DNA of 64,000 nt, from the NCBI RefSeq assembly GCF_003115855.1, contig NZ_KZ819072.1:62001-126000 (forward strand). The letters are read 5' to 3'. This document shows positions 15,706-24,576 of this stretch, piece by piece. The notes under the pieces were generated by a model that saw only the letters and a list, made by a program, of their open reading frames with translations, had not been told where the DNA came from and made no database searches. Source of the stretch: Brenneria corticis. GTDB taxonomy: Bacteria; Pseudomonadota; Gammaproteobacteria; Enterobacterales; Enterobacteriaceae. The position numbers and the translations under genes were made by a program. Each line of letters starts with the position of its first letter. Within the stretch, counting starts at the first letter, position 1.

Positions 15706-16815
15706 ATGCCGCGCAAAAATCGGAGCAAAAATACAAATATCGAACTTACGTTAGAAGATGTTGAACTGATAAATAAAATTAAGAAATTTAAAACCCAGAC
15801 CACCTGTTTTTTTAATAATAAAGGTGGTGTTGGAAAAACAACGTTGGTTGCGAATTTAGGTGCTGAACTATCGATTAATTTTGGCGCAAAAGTATTGATT
15901 GTTGATGCAGATCCTCAATGTAATCTTACTCAATATGTGCTAACAGATACAGAAACGCAACAACTTTATGGTCAAGATAATCCTGACAGCATATACACTG
16001 TCATAAGGCCATTATCCCTTGGTAAAGGATATGAAAGCGACCTCCCAATTCGTAATGTTGAAAGTTTCGGCTTCGATATAATCGTTGGAGATCCACGACT
16101 TGCTCTTCAAGAAGATTTATTAGCTGGTGACTGGAGAGATGCCAAGGGCGGTGGTATGCGAGGAATTCGAACAACATATGTATTTGCGGAGTTAGTTAAG
16201 AAAGCTCGTGAATTAAATTATGATTTTGTTTTCTTCGATATGGGGCCTTCACTTGGAGCAATTAACCGTGCGGTATTACTTGCAATGGAATTTTTTGTGG
16301 TTCCTATGTCAATCGATGTTTTTTCATTATGGGCAATTAAAAATATTGGGTCGACTGTTTCAATTTGGAAAAAGGAACTTGACACAGGAATAAAATTATC
16401 GGAAGAACCAAATGAATTATCGCAGTTATCTCCACAAGGGAAATTGAGATTCCTTGGATATGTGACACAACAACATAAAGAGCGTTCAGGATATGATACT
16501 GTTCATTTGGACAACACTGAAGAAATAAAAACCAAGCGTCGTGTTCAAGCATATGAGGACATTGGTGAAAGTTTCCCATCCAAGATAACTGAGTATTTAT
16601 CAAAGCTATATGCAGCAAAGTCAATGGACCCACACTTAGGCGATATCAGGCATTTAGGCAGCTTAGCTCCAAAGTCTCAGTCTCAACATGTACCAATGAT
16701 TTCCGTTTCTGGTACAGGAAACTATACAAGGTTAAGAAAAAGTGCGAGAGAATTATATCGTGATATTGCACGTCGTTATTTAGAAAATATTCAAGAAGCT
16801 AATAGCGAGAAATAA
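15706..16815 (+). CDS. ParA/MinD-family ATPase paired with SIR2
   Basis: 369 aa, AT-rich. After about 35 residues comes the deviant Walker A motif NNKGGVGKTTL (Lys39, Lys44, Thr45). VLIVDADPQCNLTQ is the switch I / A' region, and DFVFFDMGPSLGAINRAVLL is the Walker B region. These make it a ParA-like dimerising ATPase, with a long insert and a C-terminal region (KLRFLGYVTQQ, LRKSARELYRDIARRYLEN). I start at MPRKNRSKN (15706) because GGAG precedes it. No ParB gene, centromere-like repeats or plasmid replication gene are present, so partitioning is unlikely. Only 4 bases separate it from the SIR2 gene, so they are co-translated. Probably a sensor/regulator of the SIR2 effector (inference). Confidence 0.85.
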   Translation: MPRKNRSKNTNIELTLEDVELINKIKKFKTQTTCFFNNKGGVGKTTLVANLGAELSINFGAKVLIVDADPQCNLTQYVLTDTETQQLYGQDNPDSIYTVIRPLSLGKGYESDLPIRNVESFGFDIIVGDPRLALQEDLLAGDWRDAKGGGMRGIRTTYVFAELVKKARELNYDFVFFDMGPSLGAINRAVLLAMEFFVVPMSIDVFSLWAIKNIGSTVSIWKKELDTGIKLSEEPNELSQLSPQGKLRFLGYVTQQHKERSGYDTVHLDNTEEIKTKRRVQAYEDIGESFPSKITEYLSKLYAAKSMDPHLGDIRHLGSLAPKSQSQHVPMISVSGTGNYTRLRKSARELYRDIARRYLENIQEANSEK

Positions 16816-16819
16816 TAAT

Positions 16820-17698
16820 ATGATTTACAATGAAGATTTAATAAATGATCTTGCACAACAAAAAGTTGTTTTGTTTTTAGGATCTGGTGTCTCTTCAAGT
16901 GTAAATCTAGACGCAGTTAACAGATTTAAAGGGTGGCCAGATTTTTTAGAGGACGCAGCCAAGGATAGAAATATCTCATTAAAAAGACAGATAAAAAATT
17001 TATTAAAAGCTAAAGACTATTTGTTAGCCTGCGAATTATTGCAAGCAGATTATGGCGATACGTGGGAAAGAAAAGTTACAGAAGAATATGGACGTGCGGC
17101 TCAGCCGTCTGTATTACATAAAGCTTTAATTTCTTTAAGACAAAGAATAATACTTACGACGAATTTTGATAAGTTGGTCGAAAGTGCATGGGCTTCATCA
17201 TTAGCTGATGGTGAAAGACATTTTAAAGTAATATCAAAAGTAGATAACGATATTTTCAAGGTTTTAAAAGAACATGATACTTCTTATATCATTAAGATTC
17301 ATGGCTCAATTGATGACGTTAGTAATATAGTATTTTCTCGTTCGCAATATATAAGACTTGCATTTGGAAATGAAAACTATTCATTGTTTTTAGATTCGCT
17401 TTTATTAAATTATACTTTTCTCTTTGTTGGTTTTTCAATGGACGATCCGGCTATTACATCATTAATGGAATTGTATGCATATAAATATCCTAAGTCACGT
17501 CCGCATTATATAATTACAAGCAATAAAATACCTCAAAACATTCGAGATATACATAGAACTCTGAGGAAGTTAATTGTTATACCATACGATCCAAAAAATA
17601 ATCATGAAGAACTACCTAAGCTGATTAAAACTATGGTGGAAAAAGTAGATCTGAAGGTTAAAGCTAATATCGCAACATTGCTAGCAAAGACAACATGA
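16820..17698 (+). CDS. SIR2-domain protein, probable NADase effector
   Basis: 292 aa, essentially one SIR2-like domain (SIR2_2 type). Nucleotide-binding motifs are intact: VVLFLGSGVSSS (about residues 17-28), LTTNFDKLVE (TTNFD at 113-117), IIKIHGSIDD with catalytic His161, and LFVGFSMDDPAI. The C-terminus adds PHYIITSNKIP and a short helical tail. Bacterial SIR2 domains of this type deplete NAD+ during phage infection in Thoeris, DSR, SIR2-HerA and pAgo systems. With only a ParA-type ATPase as partner this could be a minimal abortive-infection module; that role is inferred. Confidence 0.87.
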   Translation: MIYNEDLINDLAQQKVVLFLGSGVSSSVNLDAVNRFKGWPDFLEDAAKDRNISLKRQIKNLLKAKDYLLACELLQADYGDTWERKVTEEYGRAAQPSVLHKALISLRQRIILTTNFDKLVESAWASSLADGERHFKVISKVDNDIFKVLKEHDTSYIIKIHGSIDDVSNIVFSRSQYIRLAFGNENYSLFLDSLLLNYTFLFVGFSMDDPAITSLMELYAYKYPKSRPHYIITSNKIPQNIRDIHRTLRKLIVIPYDPKNNHEELPKLIKTMVEKVDLKVKANIATLLAKTT

Positions 17699-17760
17699 TT
17701 TAAGCCGTTTGAATCACTACGTCCAATTTAGACCTTTTTATACCATTTATATACCAAGGA

Positions 17761-17815
17761 CAACGTCCCCCTTGTTTAAGGATAGCGTTGCATCGACCAG
17801 TTGAACTCACAGCTC
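17761..17815. repeat. Direct repeat, copy 2 (first at 13077)
   Basis: Same ~50-base sequence as at 13077-13140, downstream of the SIR2 gene. It is followed by 200 bases without a gene. Confidence 0.75.
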
Positions 17816-18005
17816 TTAACCGACTGTCAGATTTAGCAACAACTAATCCACATAAGTGAAATTTAAATTACAGGATCGCTATTTTGTGCGGGCGAAAAAG
17901 AATCAAGACTACCTCTGTCGCTGAGTAGAATGAGATGCAAAAATTCGTGCAGCCCTATTATCTACAGCTTTACTCATTCCTATTGCGGTGTCTAAAACTT
18001 TCTCG

Positions 18006-18030
18006 GCATTATTTATCTGATAAATAATGC
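18006..18030. repeat. 25-bp palindrome
   Basis: GCATTATTTAT-CTG-ATAAATAATGC, perfect 11-bp arms. It lies in gene-free DNA of the decayed element just before the C-like gene remnant. Function unknown. Confidence 0.55.
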
Positions 18031-18043
18031 CAGATAGAGAAAT

Positions 18044-18112
18044 TTAAAAATCAAAGAGAGTCTTGAAATTAATCCCCAACCCATCAGCAATAACCCCAAT
18101 CACTTCCAGCAC
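18044..18112 (-). pseudogene. 3' remnant of a third C-protein-like gene
   Basis: Minus-strand translation LEVIGVIADGLGINFKTLFD-F-stop matches the C-terminus of the regulator at 7575-7796 (LEVIGVIADGLGINLKDLFD). Similarity in DNA spans about 65 bases and then breaks off. It shows that a second element related to the intact guaA element once extended to this point. Confidence 0.8.
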
Positions 18113-18153
18113 GCTACCAAAAGGCCGGATATGAGCAGGGTGGGGAAGGGAAG

Positions 18154-18240
18154 CCCACAAACGCACCGCGTTAACCGCTTGATATGAAGTAAGTTATCGG
18201 CACCTTTATCGCACGATAAGCAGCATCCCATCAAACGACA
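18154..18240. repeat. Second copy of the 8578-8665 block
   Basis: GCGTTAACCGCTTGAT through AAGTAAGTTATCGG to AAGCAGCATCCCATC parallels 8578-8665 with a deletion of about 11 bases. It ends just before the TetR gene and is the last trace of element DNA on this side. Confidence 0.65.
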
Positions 18241-18252
18241 ACGCCCCATGCG

Positions 18253-18846
18253 TTATCCATTCGGCAACGCCGCCATCGCCGTTTTCACCAGGCCCAGCAG
18301 CGTTTCGCGCGTCGCGCCATCCTGGGCCTGTAGCGAAATTCCCTGGATGATGGTGGAAAAGTAGGTGGCCAGGCGCGCGGTGTCGGTCTCCGTTGTCAGT
18401 TCGCCGTCGGCGATTCCTCGCTCCAGTCGCTGGCGGATCAGGCGTTCGGTGCTGCGCCGTAGTTCTCGCATGTGGTCGCGCAGGGGGGCGTTTTGTTCCT
18501 GGCAGTTGAATAGGCCCAGGCTGACCATGCAGCCGCCGGAGGATGGGCTGGCCAGCGCGACGTTCAGGCTGGCGAGCAGCATGCCTTTGATAGCCGCGCG
18601 TACGTCTTGCGTCTCGGCCAGCACTTTCATGCTGACGGCGCCCACCGTGGAGAGATAGAGGTCGAGCGCTTCCCGGTACAGGGCTTCCTTGGAACCGAAA
18701 GCGGCGTAGAAGCTGGGTGGGTTGATTCCCATGGCGCTCATCAGCTCGGCGAGCTGGGTGGCTTCGAAGCCTTTGGCCCAGAAGATTTCCATGGCGCGCT
18801 CAAGCGCGGCATCACGGTCGAAGCTGCGGGGGCGTCCTCGGGCCAT
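18253..18846 (-). CDS. TetR-family transcriptional regulator
   Basis: 197 aa. N-terminal TetR DNA-binding domain (GRPRSFDRDAALERAMEIFW, GFEATQLAELMSAMGINPPS, FYAAFGSKEALYREALDLYL) and a C-terminal helical ligand domain (SPSSGGCMVSLGLFNCQEQN) of the TetR_C_16 / AcrR-like kind. AGGAGAC lies five bases before the ATG. Divergent from the double-NTF2 gene, whose promoter it probably represses; the intergenic region is 95 bases. Confidence 0.92.
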   Translation of the reverse strand: MARGRPRSFDRDAALERAMEIFWAKGFEATQLAELMSAMGINPPSFYAAFGSKEALYREALDLYLSTVGAVSMKVLAETQDVRAAIKGMLLASLNVALASPSSGGCMVSLGLFNCQEQNAPLRDHMRELRRSTERLIRQRLERGIADGELTTETDTARLATYFSTIIQGISLQAQDGATRETLLGLVKTAMAALPNG

Positions 18847-18941
18847 ACGGTCTCCTTTCTGTATTTTAGATTACATAATTATTGACGCTGCTCGCGTTCA
18901 TGATAATACTGTAATTCAACTTACACAAATGGAGCAAGCCG

Positions 18942-19796
18942 ATGTCCGATCATGCCGACGCCCGTATAGAGACCGTTCGCGAGTACTTCCGCAAGGTTGA
19001 TGCGAAAGATCCTGCGCTGCTGGATCTGTTCACCGAGGATGTTGAGTTCTTCTTCCCCAAATTCGGCGCGGCGCGCGGCAAGGCGGCGCTGCAACGTTTC
19101 GCCGAACGCATCGCCAGGGACGCGGCGCAACTGACCCATGACATCGATGGACTGATCTTCACTGTGGACGGCGATCGCATCGCCGTGGAAGGGCGCGAGT
19201 GGGGCGTGACCGCGGACGGACGGTCATGGCCCGATGGAGAAATTTCGCAGGGGCGCTTCGCCAACGTGTTCGAGTTCGACGGGGCGCTAATCAAGCGGAC
19301 CTTTATTTACGTTGATCCGGATATGACCAACGAGGACAGCAGGCGAGTGGCCTGGTATCGCGGTGAGCAGGCGCCCGCCGCCACGCCGCGCGAGATCGCC
19401 GCGCGCTACTTCGAGCGGGTGGCGAAGTTCTGGGCCGCGCCCGACGATCCGCAGGTATTGGCGGCGATCCTCGAACTGTTCGCCGACGAGGTGGACTGGG
19501 ATATCCCCGGCAACCTGGAGGCAGTGCCTTGGATCGGCCCGCGCCGCGACAGCGAGGCGGTGGGGGCGTTCTACCGTGAACTGGCCGCGCGCATTACGCC
19601 GGAGCGTTTCGAGCTGCAACGGATTCTGGCCGACGACGATACGGCGGCGGCGCTGGGCGAACTGGCCTCCCGGGTTAACGCCACCGGCCGGCTTATCGAG
19701 TCGCCGTTTGCCATCGTGCTGACCGTCCGGGATGGCAGGATTGTGCGCTACCGCATGCTGGAGGACAGCCACGCCGTGGCGGTGGCTGCATCGTAA
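18942..19796 (+). CDS. Tandem SnoaL/NTF2-fold protein
   Basis: 284 aa formed of two SnoaL-like domains, about 1-135 and 145-284. The first begins ETVREYFRKVDAKDPALLDL and ends in a DGALIKRTFIYVDPD strand. The second begins PREIAARYFERVAKFWAAPD, with VDWDIPGNLEAVPWIGPRR. Such domains form small-molecule pockets and include isomerases, hydrolases and non-catalytic binders. No catalytic dyad can be named here. The duplication in one chain is less common than single-domain forms. GGAG precedes the start. Regulated by the divergent TetR gene, by inference. Confidence 0.85.
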   Translation: MSDHADARIETVREYFRKVDAKDPALLDLFTEDVEFFFPKFGAARGKAALQRFAERIARDAAQLTHDIDGLIFTVDGDRIAVEGREWGVTADGRSWPDGEISQGRFANVFEFDGALIKRTFIYVDPDMTNEDSRRVAWYRGEQAPAATPREIAARYFERVAKFWAAPDDPQVLAAILELFADEVDWDIPGNLEAVPWIGPRRDSEAVGAFYRELAARITPERFELQRILADDDTAAALGELASRVNATGRLIESPFAIVLTVRDGRIVRYRMLEDSHAVAVAAS

Positions 19797-19840
19797 TAGA
19801 GCAGTTAGACCGTCTCCTCAGGCTTTCAATAGGTTGAACC

Positions 19841-19866
19841 GTGCCGGTGCCGTATGGCGCCGGCAC
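19841..19866. terminator. Stem-loop between convergent genes
   Basis: GTGCCGGTGCC-GTAT-GGCGCCGGCAC, 11-bp stem with one G-U pair, between the NTF2-fold gene and the ROK regulator. No strong T tract. Confidence 0.55.
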
Positions 19867-19908
19867 GTTGACCGGCATCGATTTGTGTTACTGGCATATC
19901 TTAGCGTC

Positions 19909-21141
19909 TTAAACGCCGGCTTGCTCATTATTTACCCCGCTCATATCCTTTAGCGCTTGTTCTACAAACAAATAGGCAATGCCCATGACCTGCTGTTGCC
20001 GGGATAATTGTCCGAAACCGATATTGGTCGCATTGGTTCTGACTGCGTCAGTGTGATCAAACGGATTAAAACCGGTCTGCTCCTGAATAATGCTCAACCA
20101 GGTTTCGCCAAATCCGCAGCTGCGCCCATACAGATATATCCGGTTGATATTCAGCGTATTAAGAAAGTTATACAGGCTCAGCCCTATGGCTCGCGCGGAA
20201 TTATTGACCAACGGCTTCAGGTCTTCATCTCCCTGATGATAGCGGGCAATCAGCGATGCCGTGGTCGGCGTTTTGAGAACGCCATCTTGCAGGTGGTTGT
20301 GGGAATGGTTCTTTAACATCATGCGCGCTTTTTTCTTCAGCGCCGAGAGCGAGGCGACAGTCTCCAGACAACCATAGCGGCCGCAGGCGCAGGCGGCGCC
20401 GTCGGGATCGATAATGGTGTGGCCGATCTGGCCGCTGCCGTACAGACTGCCCCGATAGATTTGCTGGTTAATCACAAAAGACGAGCCGATGCCGTAATCC
20501 ACGTTAATCACGCAAAAGTCCTGATGATTGGCGTCGTTTTGCCACTTCTCAGCCAACGCCAGCATGATGCAGTCATTGTCTATCAGCAGTTCGGTGTTCA
20601 GCCGTTCCTCCAGCAGGTATTTAATTTCAATCGGCGTATCCCACGGGGCCTGCGGCATATTTTGCGATACGCCGGTGACCGGGTTGACCTGACCGTGAAT
20701 CGACAGCGCCAGGCGCAGCGGGAGCTGGCGGTGCATATGATGATATTCCCAATACAGTTTCTCGATCTCTTCCAGCAGCGCTTCGGGCGTGGTCGCCTTG
20801 ATGGCGGTACGGCGTAAAGGCGATTGGGTGGTGATGAGTCCATCCACCAGTACGCTTTCAATCATATAGGGGGAGACATTCAGACAAAGAATATGCCCCG
20901 CCGGCGGACGTATCTGATAGCTTCCGCCGTTCAATCCACGGGCGTGCAGGTTTTCCTGCCGATGAGATATCCGGTTTTCCGCTTCCAGCTCGGCCAGAAT
21001 TTTGCTGATGGCCGGAATGGAGAGCTTCGACAGCCGGGCCAGCGTTGATTTACTGGCGACCTTTTGCCGATACAGAATCTCCAGCAGCAGGGTTTTATTG
21101 TAATGGCGTATCCGATGATTATTCAGCCCGTAATAAGGCAT
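19909..21141 (-). CDS. ROK-family transcriptional regulator
   Basis: 410 aa. Winged HTH at residues ~15-75 (LLEILYRQKVASKSTLARLS, IPAISKILAELEAENRI), then a ROK sugar-kinase-like domain. The latter has DNDCIMLALAEKW, VINVDYGIGSSFVI and the zinc signature CACGRYGCLE. These proteins sense sugars or phosphosugars. GGAG lies about 10 bases before the start. It is divergent from the DUF5107-TPR / sugar porter / mutarotase genes and very likely controls them. Confidence 0.93.
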   Translation of the reverse strand: MPYYGLNNHRIRHYNKTLLLEILYRQKVASKSTLARLSKLSIPAISKILAELEAENRISHRQENLHARGLNGGSYQIRPPAGHILCLNVSPYMIESVLVDGLITTQSPLRRTAIKATTPEALLEEIEKLYWEYHHMHRQLPLRLALSIHGQVNPVTGVSQNMPQAPWDTPIEIKYLLEERLNTELLIDNDCIMLALAEKWQNDANHQDFCVINVDYGIGSSFVINQQIYRGSLYGSGQIGHTIIDPDGAACACGRYGCLETVASLSALKKKARMMLKNHSHNHLQDGVLKTPTTASLIARYHQGDEDLKPLVNNSARAIGLSLYNFLNTLNINRIYLYGRSCGFGETWLSIIQEQTGFNPFDHTDAVRTNATNIGFGQLSRQQQVMGIAYLFVEQALKDMSGVNNEQAGV

Positions 21142-21257
21142 TACACTAAACTCCGTTAACTATATTGCGTGACCGTTGTGCGAAACTCCCTCAATTCTGT
21201 CCCTTAAACTGGCACTAACGCAAATTTTAGTATGGGCGGTTAAATTTAAGGGGATCT

Positions 21258-24200
21258 ATGAATCAGGTTAAGGTGTGGCAAGAAACCGTTGATATTCCAA
21301 CCTATGAAGTCGGCTCTCAGGACGAAAATCCGATGTTTTTGGAGCATCGCGTTTATCAGGGCTCATCCGGCGCGGTTTACCCTTATGGCGTGATCGATAC
21401 CATTACCGGCGAAAAGCAGTTGCGGCGCTATCAGGCGATCTATTTAGAAAACGACTATATCCGCATTATGCTGCTGCCGGAGCTGGGCGGTCGAATCCAG
21501 CGGGCTTACGATAAGGTTAAACAACGGGATTTCATTTACTACAACGAGGTGGTGAAGCCGGCGCTGGTCGGGTTGGTTGGCCCATGGATTTCCGGCGGTA
21601 TTGAATTTAACTGGCCGCAGCATCATCGTCCGACAACCTATATGCCGATCGATTTTCAGATCCGGCGGCATGAGAGCGGCGCCCAGACCGTCTGGCTGGG
21701 AGAGATAGAACCCATGCGCGGCCTGCAGGTCATGACCGGATTTACGCTCTATCCGCATCGCGCGTTGGTTGAAATCGGCGTGAAAATTTATAACGGCAAC
21801 GATACGCCGCGTCATTTCCTGTGGTGGGCCAATCCGGCGGTGAAGGGCGGCGATGACCATCAGAGCGTCTTCCCGCCGGACGTTACCGCGGTGTTTGATC
21901 ACGGCAAACGCGACGTCTCTTCTTTCCCCATCGCCCACGGCACCTACTATAAGGTGGACTACTCGGCCGGCGTCGATATCTCGCGCTACAAAAATATTCC
22001 GGTGCCGACTTCGTATATGGCGGGCAAGTCGGACTATGACTTTGTCGGCGCTTATAGTCATGATGAACAGGGCGGATTACTGCATGTGGCCGACCATCAT
22101 GTCTCGCCGGGTAAGAAGCAGTGGACCTGGGGTAACGGCGAATTCGGTCAGGCCTGGGATCGCAATCTGACCGATAACAACGGCTCGTATATTGAACTGA
22201 TGACCGGCGTATTCACCGATAACCAGCCGGACTTCACCTGGCTGGACGCCTACGAAGAGAAGTGTTTCGTGCAGAATTTCCTGCCTTACAATACGCTGGG
22301 CGTGGTGCAGAATGCGAATACCGCGGCGGCGCTTAAGCTGGAGCGGCACAACGGGCGACTGGTCTGGGGCGTGTACGCGGTTTCCCCTTTGCCGGATACA
22401 CGCTTGGTTATCCGTTCCGAGGTCGGTGACCGCCCATTGCTCGATCGCGTGATTACGCTTAGCCCCTGTGAAGCCGTTACCGGGAATCTGCCTGAAATCA
22501 ACGATCGCCTGACTATTATGCTGTTCGACGCTCAGGGCCGGGAGATATTGAGCTATCTGGAGCATCAGGCGGAACCTGAACCCTTACCGGATCCGGCCCG
22601 CGCGCCGCTAAAACCGGCGCAGATTACCAGCGCCGATGAAGCCTACTTTATCGGCCAGCATCTGGAACAGTACAACCACGCCAGTCGTTCGGCATTCGAC
22701 TACTATCAGCGCGGTCTGGCGCTGGATGCCGAAGACTACCGCTGTAATCTGGCGCTGGCGACGCTGGAATATAACCGGGCCGACTTCACCCAAGCGATTG
22801 CCTATGCCGATAGCGCGTTAAAACGGGCTCACCGGCTGAACGGCAATCCGCAGTGCGGTAAAGCCAGTTTAATTCGCGGCTGCGCCAATGAACGCCTGGG
22901 CCGGTTCGAACCGGCGTATAAAGATTTCTACCGCGCCACCTGGAGCGGCAACGCGAAAGACGGCGGATTTTACGGTCTGGCGCGTATTGCCACCCGCCGG
23001 GAAAAGTATCAGCAGGCGCTGACCTTCACGGAAAACAGCCTGATATGTAATGGCGCCAACTATCACACCATCGCGCTAAAAGCCCTGTTGCTACATAAAC
23101 TGGATCGCGCTGAGCAGAGCATAAATTATATAGACGCTCAGCTTGCCGCTTATCCGCTGAACTATGCGCTTTATTACCTGCGTTTTATCGCAACCGGCGC
23201 AGCGGATGATGCCGATAAATTACGTCAGGTTACCGGCGGCAGAGGAATCAATGCGTTGTCTATTGCCGGTTGGCTGGTGGAGCTCGGGCAAAACGAACTG
23301 GCGTCGAACCTGTTAACCCTGCTGAACAGCCGCGAAACGCTGCCCTTGTATTTGCAGGCCAGCCTGAGCAAACATCGGCTCCCGACCGATGAGTATCAGG
23401 CTTTGCTGCAGCGGGCGCGAGCATCATTCAGCGATAGCGTGCGTTTTCCTAACACCCTGACCGAAGTGCGCATGCTGACGGATCTCAACGACTGCGCGTT
23501 CGCCCAATATTTACTGGGGTGTTTCCACTACAGCAAGCGCAGCTACGCCAAAGCCGTGGCGCTATGGGAACGCGCGGCTGAACTGGAGCCGGATTTTGCC
23601 GCCGTATGGCGTAATTTGGGCATTTACGCGTTCAATAAACAGCAGGACGGCGACAAGGCCGAAGGTTACCTGAGTCGCGCGGTCGAGCTAAGCCCGGGCG
23701 ATGCCCGTCTGCTGTTTGAACTGGACTATCTGCGTAAGCTGCGCGGCGTGGCGCCGGCGCAGCGTCTGGCGGCGCTGGAACCGCTGCAATCCATTGTGCT
23801 GAAGCGCGATGACTTAACCGCCGAACTGCTTAGCCTGCTGCATATTTGCGGTAAGGCCGATCTTGCGGCGCGCATTCTGTCTGAACGGCGCTTCCATCCG
23901 TGGGAAGGCGGGGAGGGCAAAATTACCGGGCAGTATCTGATTAATCTACAGCGCCGGGCCTTTGACTTGCTGAACGCTCAGCAGCCGGATAAGGCGAAAA
24001 TCCTCCTCCAGCAGGCGCTTCACTACCCGGAAAACCTCGGTGAAGGCCGTTTGGTCGGGCAGAGCGATAACGACCTCTTCTATTGGCTGGCGGTATGCGC
24101 GGAGCGTTTGCATGACGGCGTAACGGCGCAGGCGCTTTATCGCCATGCGGCGCAGGGAAGCGGGCAGATCGGGGAAAGTAAGTATTACAACGATCAGCCG

Positions 24201-24551
24201 GTGGATTATCTGTTCTATCAGGGAATGGCGCGGATTAAGTTGCGGCAACCTCAGCAAGCGGAACAGATCTTTAGCCAAATGCTGGACTGGGCGGATAAAG
24301 CCAAAGACCAGCGCTTTGAAGCCGATTTCTTTGCCGTTTCCCTGCCGGATCTCGTGGTGCTGGACAGCGACGGACAGCACAAACACCGTCAGCATTGTTT
24401 ATGGGTCGAAACGCTGGCCTATCTGGGACAAGGCAAGAAGCAACAGTTCAGAACCTCGTTACAACAGCTATTGGCGCTGAATCCAAACCACGATAAGGCT
24501 CACCTGTTTAGCGTTTTAGGCGACAGTTTGCTGGACCGTGGCAATTCGTAA
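21258..24551 (+). CDS. DUF5107-TPR protein of a carbohydrate locus
   Basis: 1097 aa. The first ~320 residues form a DUF5107 domain, probably a mutarotase-like beta-sandwich (LLPELGGRIQRAYDKVKQRD, GPWISGGIEFNWPQHHRPTT, FLWWANPAVKGGDDHQSVFP, WTWGNGEFGQAWDRNLTDNN). From about 460 on there are many TPR-like helical repeats (YYQRGLALDAEDYRCNLALA, ALWERAAELEPDFAAVWRNL). No signal peptide, so cytoplasmic. The conserved Glu/His-rich beta domain suggests a catalytic glycoside-acting role, but no activity is established to my knowledge. First gene of an operon with the sugar porter (which starts 25 bases after its stop) and the mutarotase. AGGGGATCT precedes the ATG. Confidence 0.88.
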   Translation: MNQVKVWQETVDIPTYEVGSQDENPMFLEHRVYQGSSGAVYPYGVIDTITGEKQLRRYQAIYLENDYIRIMLLPELGGRIQRAYDKVKQRDFIYYNEVVKPALVGLVGPWISGGIEFNWPQHHRPTTYMPIDFQIRRHESGAQTVWLGEIEPMRGLQVMTGFTLYPHRALVEIGVKIYNGNDTPRHFLWWANPAVKGGDDHQSVFPPDVTAVFDHGKRDVSSFPIAHGTYYKVDYSAGVDISRYKNIPVPTSYMAGKSDYDFVGAYSHDEQGGLLHVADHHVSPGKKQWTWGNGEFGQAWDRNLTDNNGSYIELMTGVFTDNQPDFTWLDAYEEKCFVQNFLPYNTLGVVQNANTAAALKLERHNGRLVWGVYAVSPLPDTRLVIRSEVGDRPLLDRVITLSPCEAVTGNLPEINDRLTIMLFDAQGREILSYLEHQAEPEPLPDPARAPLKPAQITSADEAYFIGQHLEQYNHASRSAFDYYQRGLALDAEDYRCNLALATLEYNRADFTQAIAYADSALKRAHRLNGNPQCGKASLIRGCANERLGRFEPAYKDFYRATWSGNAKDGGFYGLARIATRREKYQQALTFTENSLICNGANYHTIALKALLLHKLDRAEQSINYIDAQLAAYPLNYALYYLRFIATGAADDADKLRQVTGGRGINALSIAGWLVELGQNELASNLLTLLNSRETLPLYLQASLSKHRLPTDEYQALLQRARASFSDSVRFPNTLTEVRMLTDLNDCAFAQYLLGCFHYSKRSYAKAVALWERAAELEPDFAAVWRNLGIYAFNKQQDGDKAEGYLSRAVELSPGDARLLFELDYLRKLRGVAPAQRLAALEPLQSIVLKRDDLTAELLSLLHICGKADLAARILSERRFHPWEGGEGKITGQYLINLQRRAFDLLNAQQPDKAKILLQQALHYPENLGEGRLVGQSDNDLFYWLAVCAERLHDGVTAQALYRHAAQGSGQIGESKYYNDQPVDYLFYQGMARIKLRQPQQAEQIFSQMLDWADKAKDQRFEADFFAVSLPDLVVLDSDGQHKHRQHCLWVETLAYLGQGKKQQFRTSLQQLLALNPNHDKAHLFSVLGDSLLDRGNS

Positions 24552-24576
24552 GCTCTGTCCATATAAGGATAAAGAG

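Noticed and set aside
15706..16815. Plasmid partition system
   Set aside because: No ParB, parS-like repeats or replication gene; the partner is a SIR2 protein.
17879..17940. IS4-type transposase fragment (VRAKKNQDYL)
   Set aside because: A short resemblance only; too little sequence to support a transposase call.
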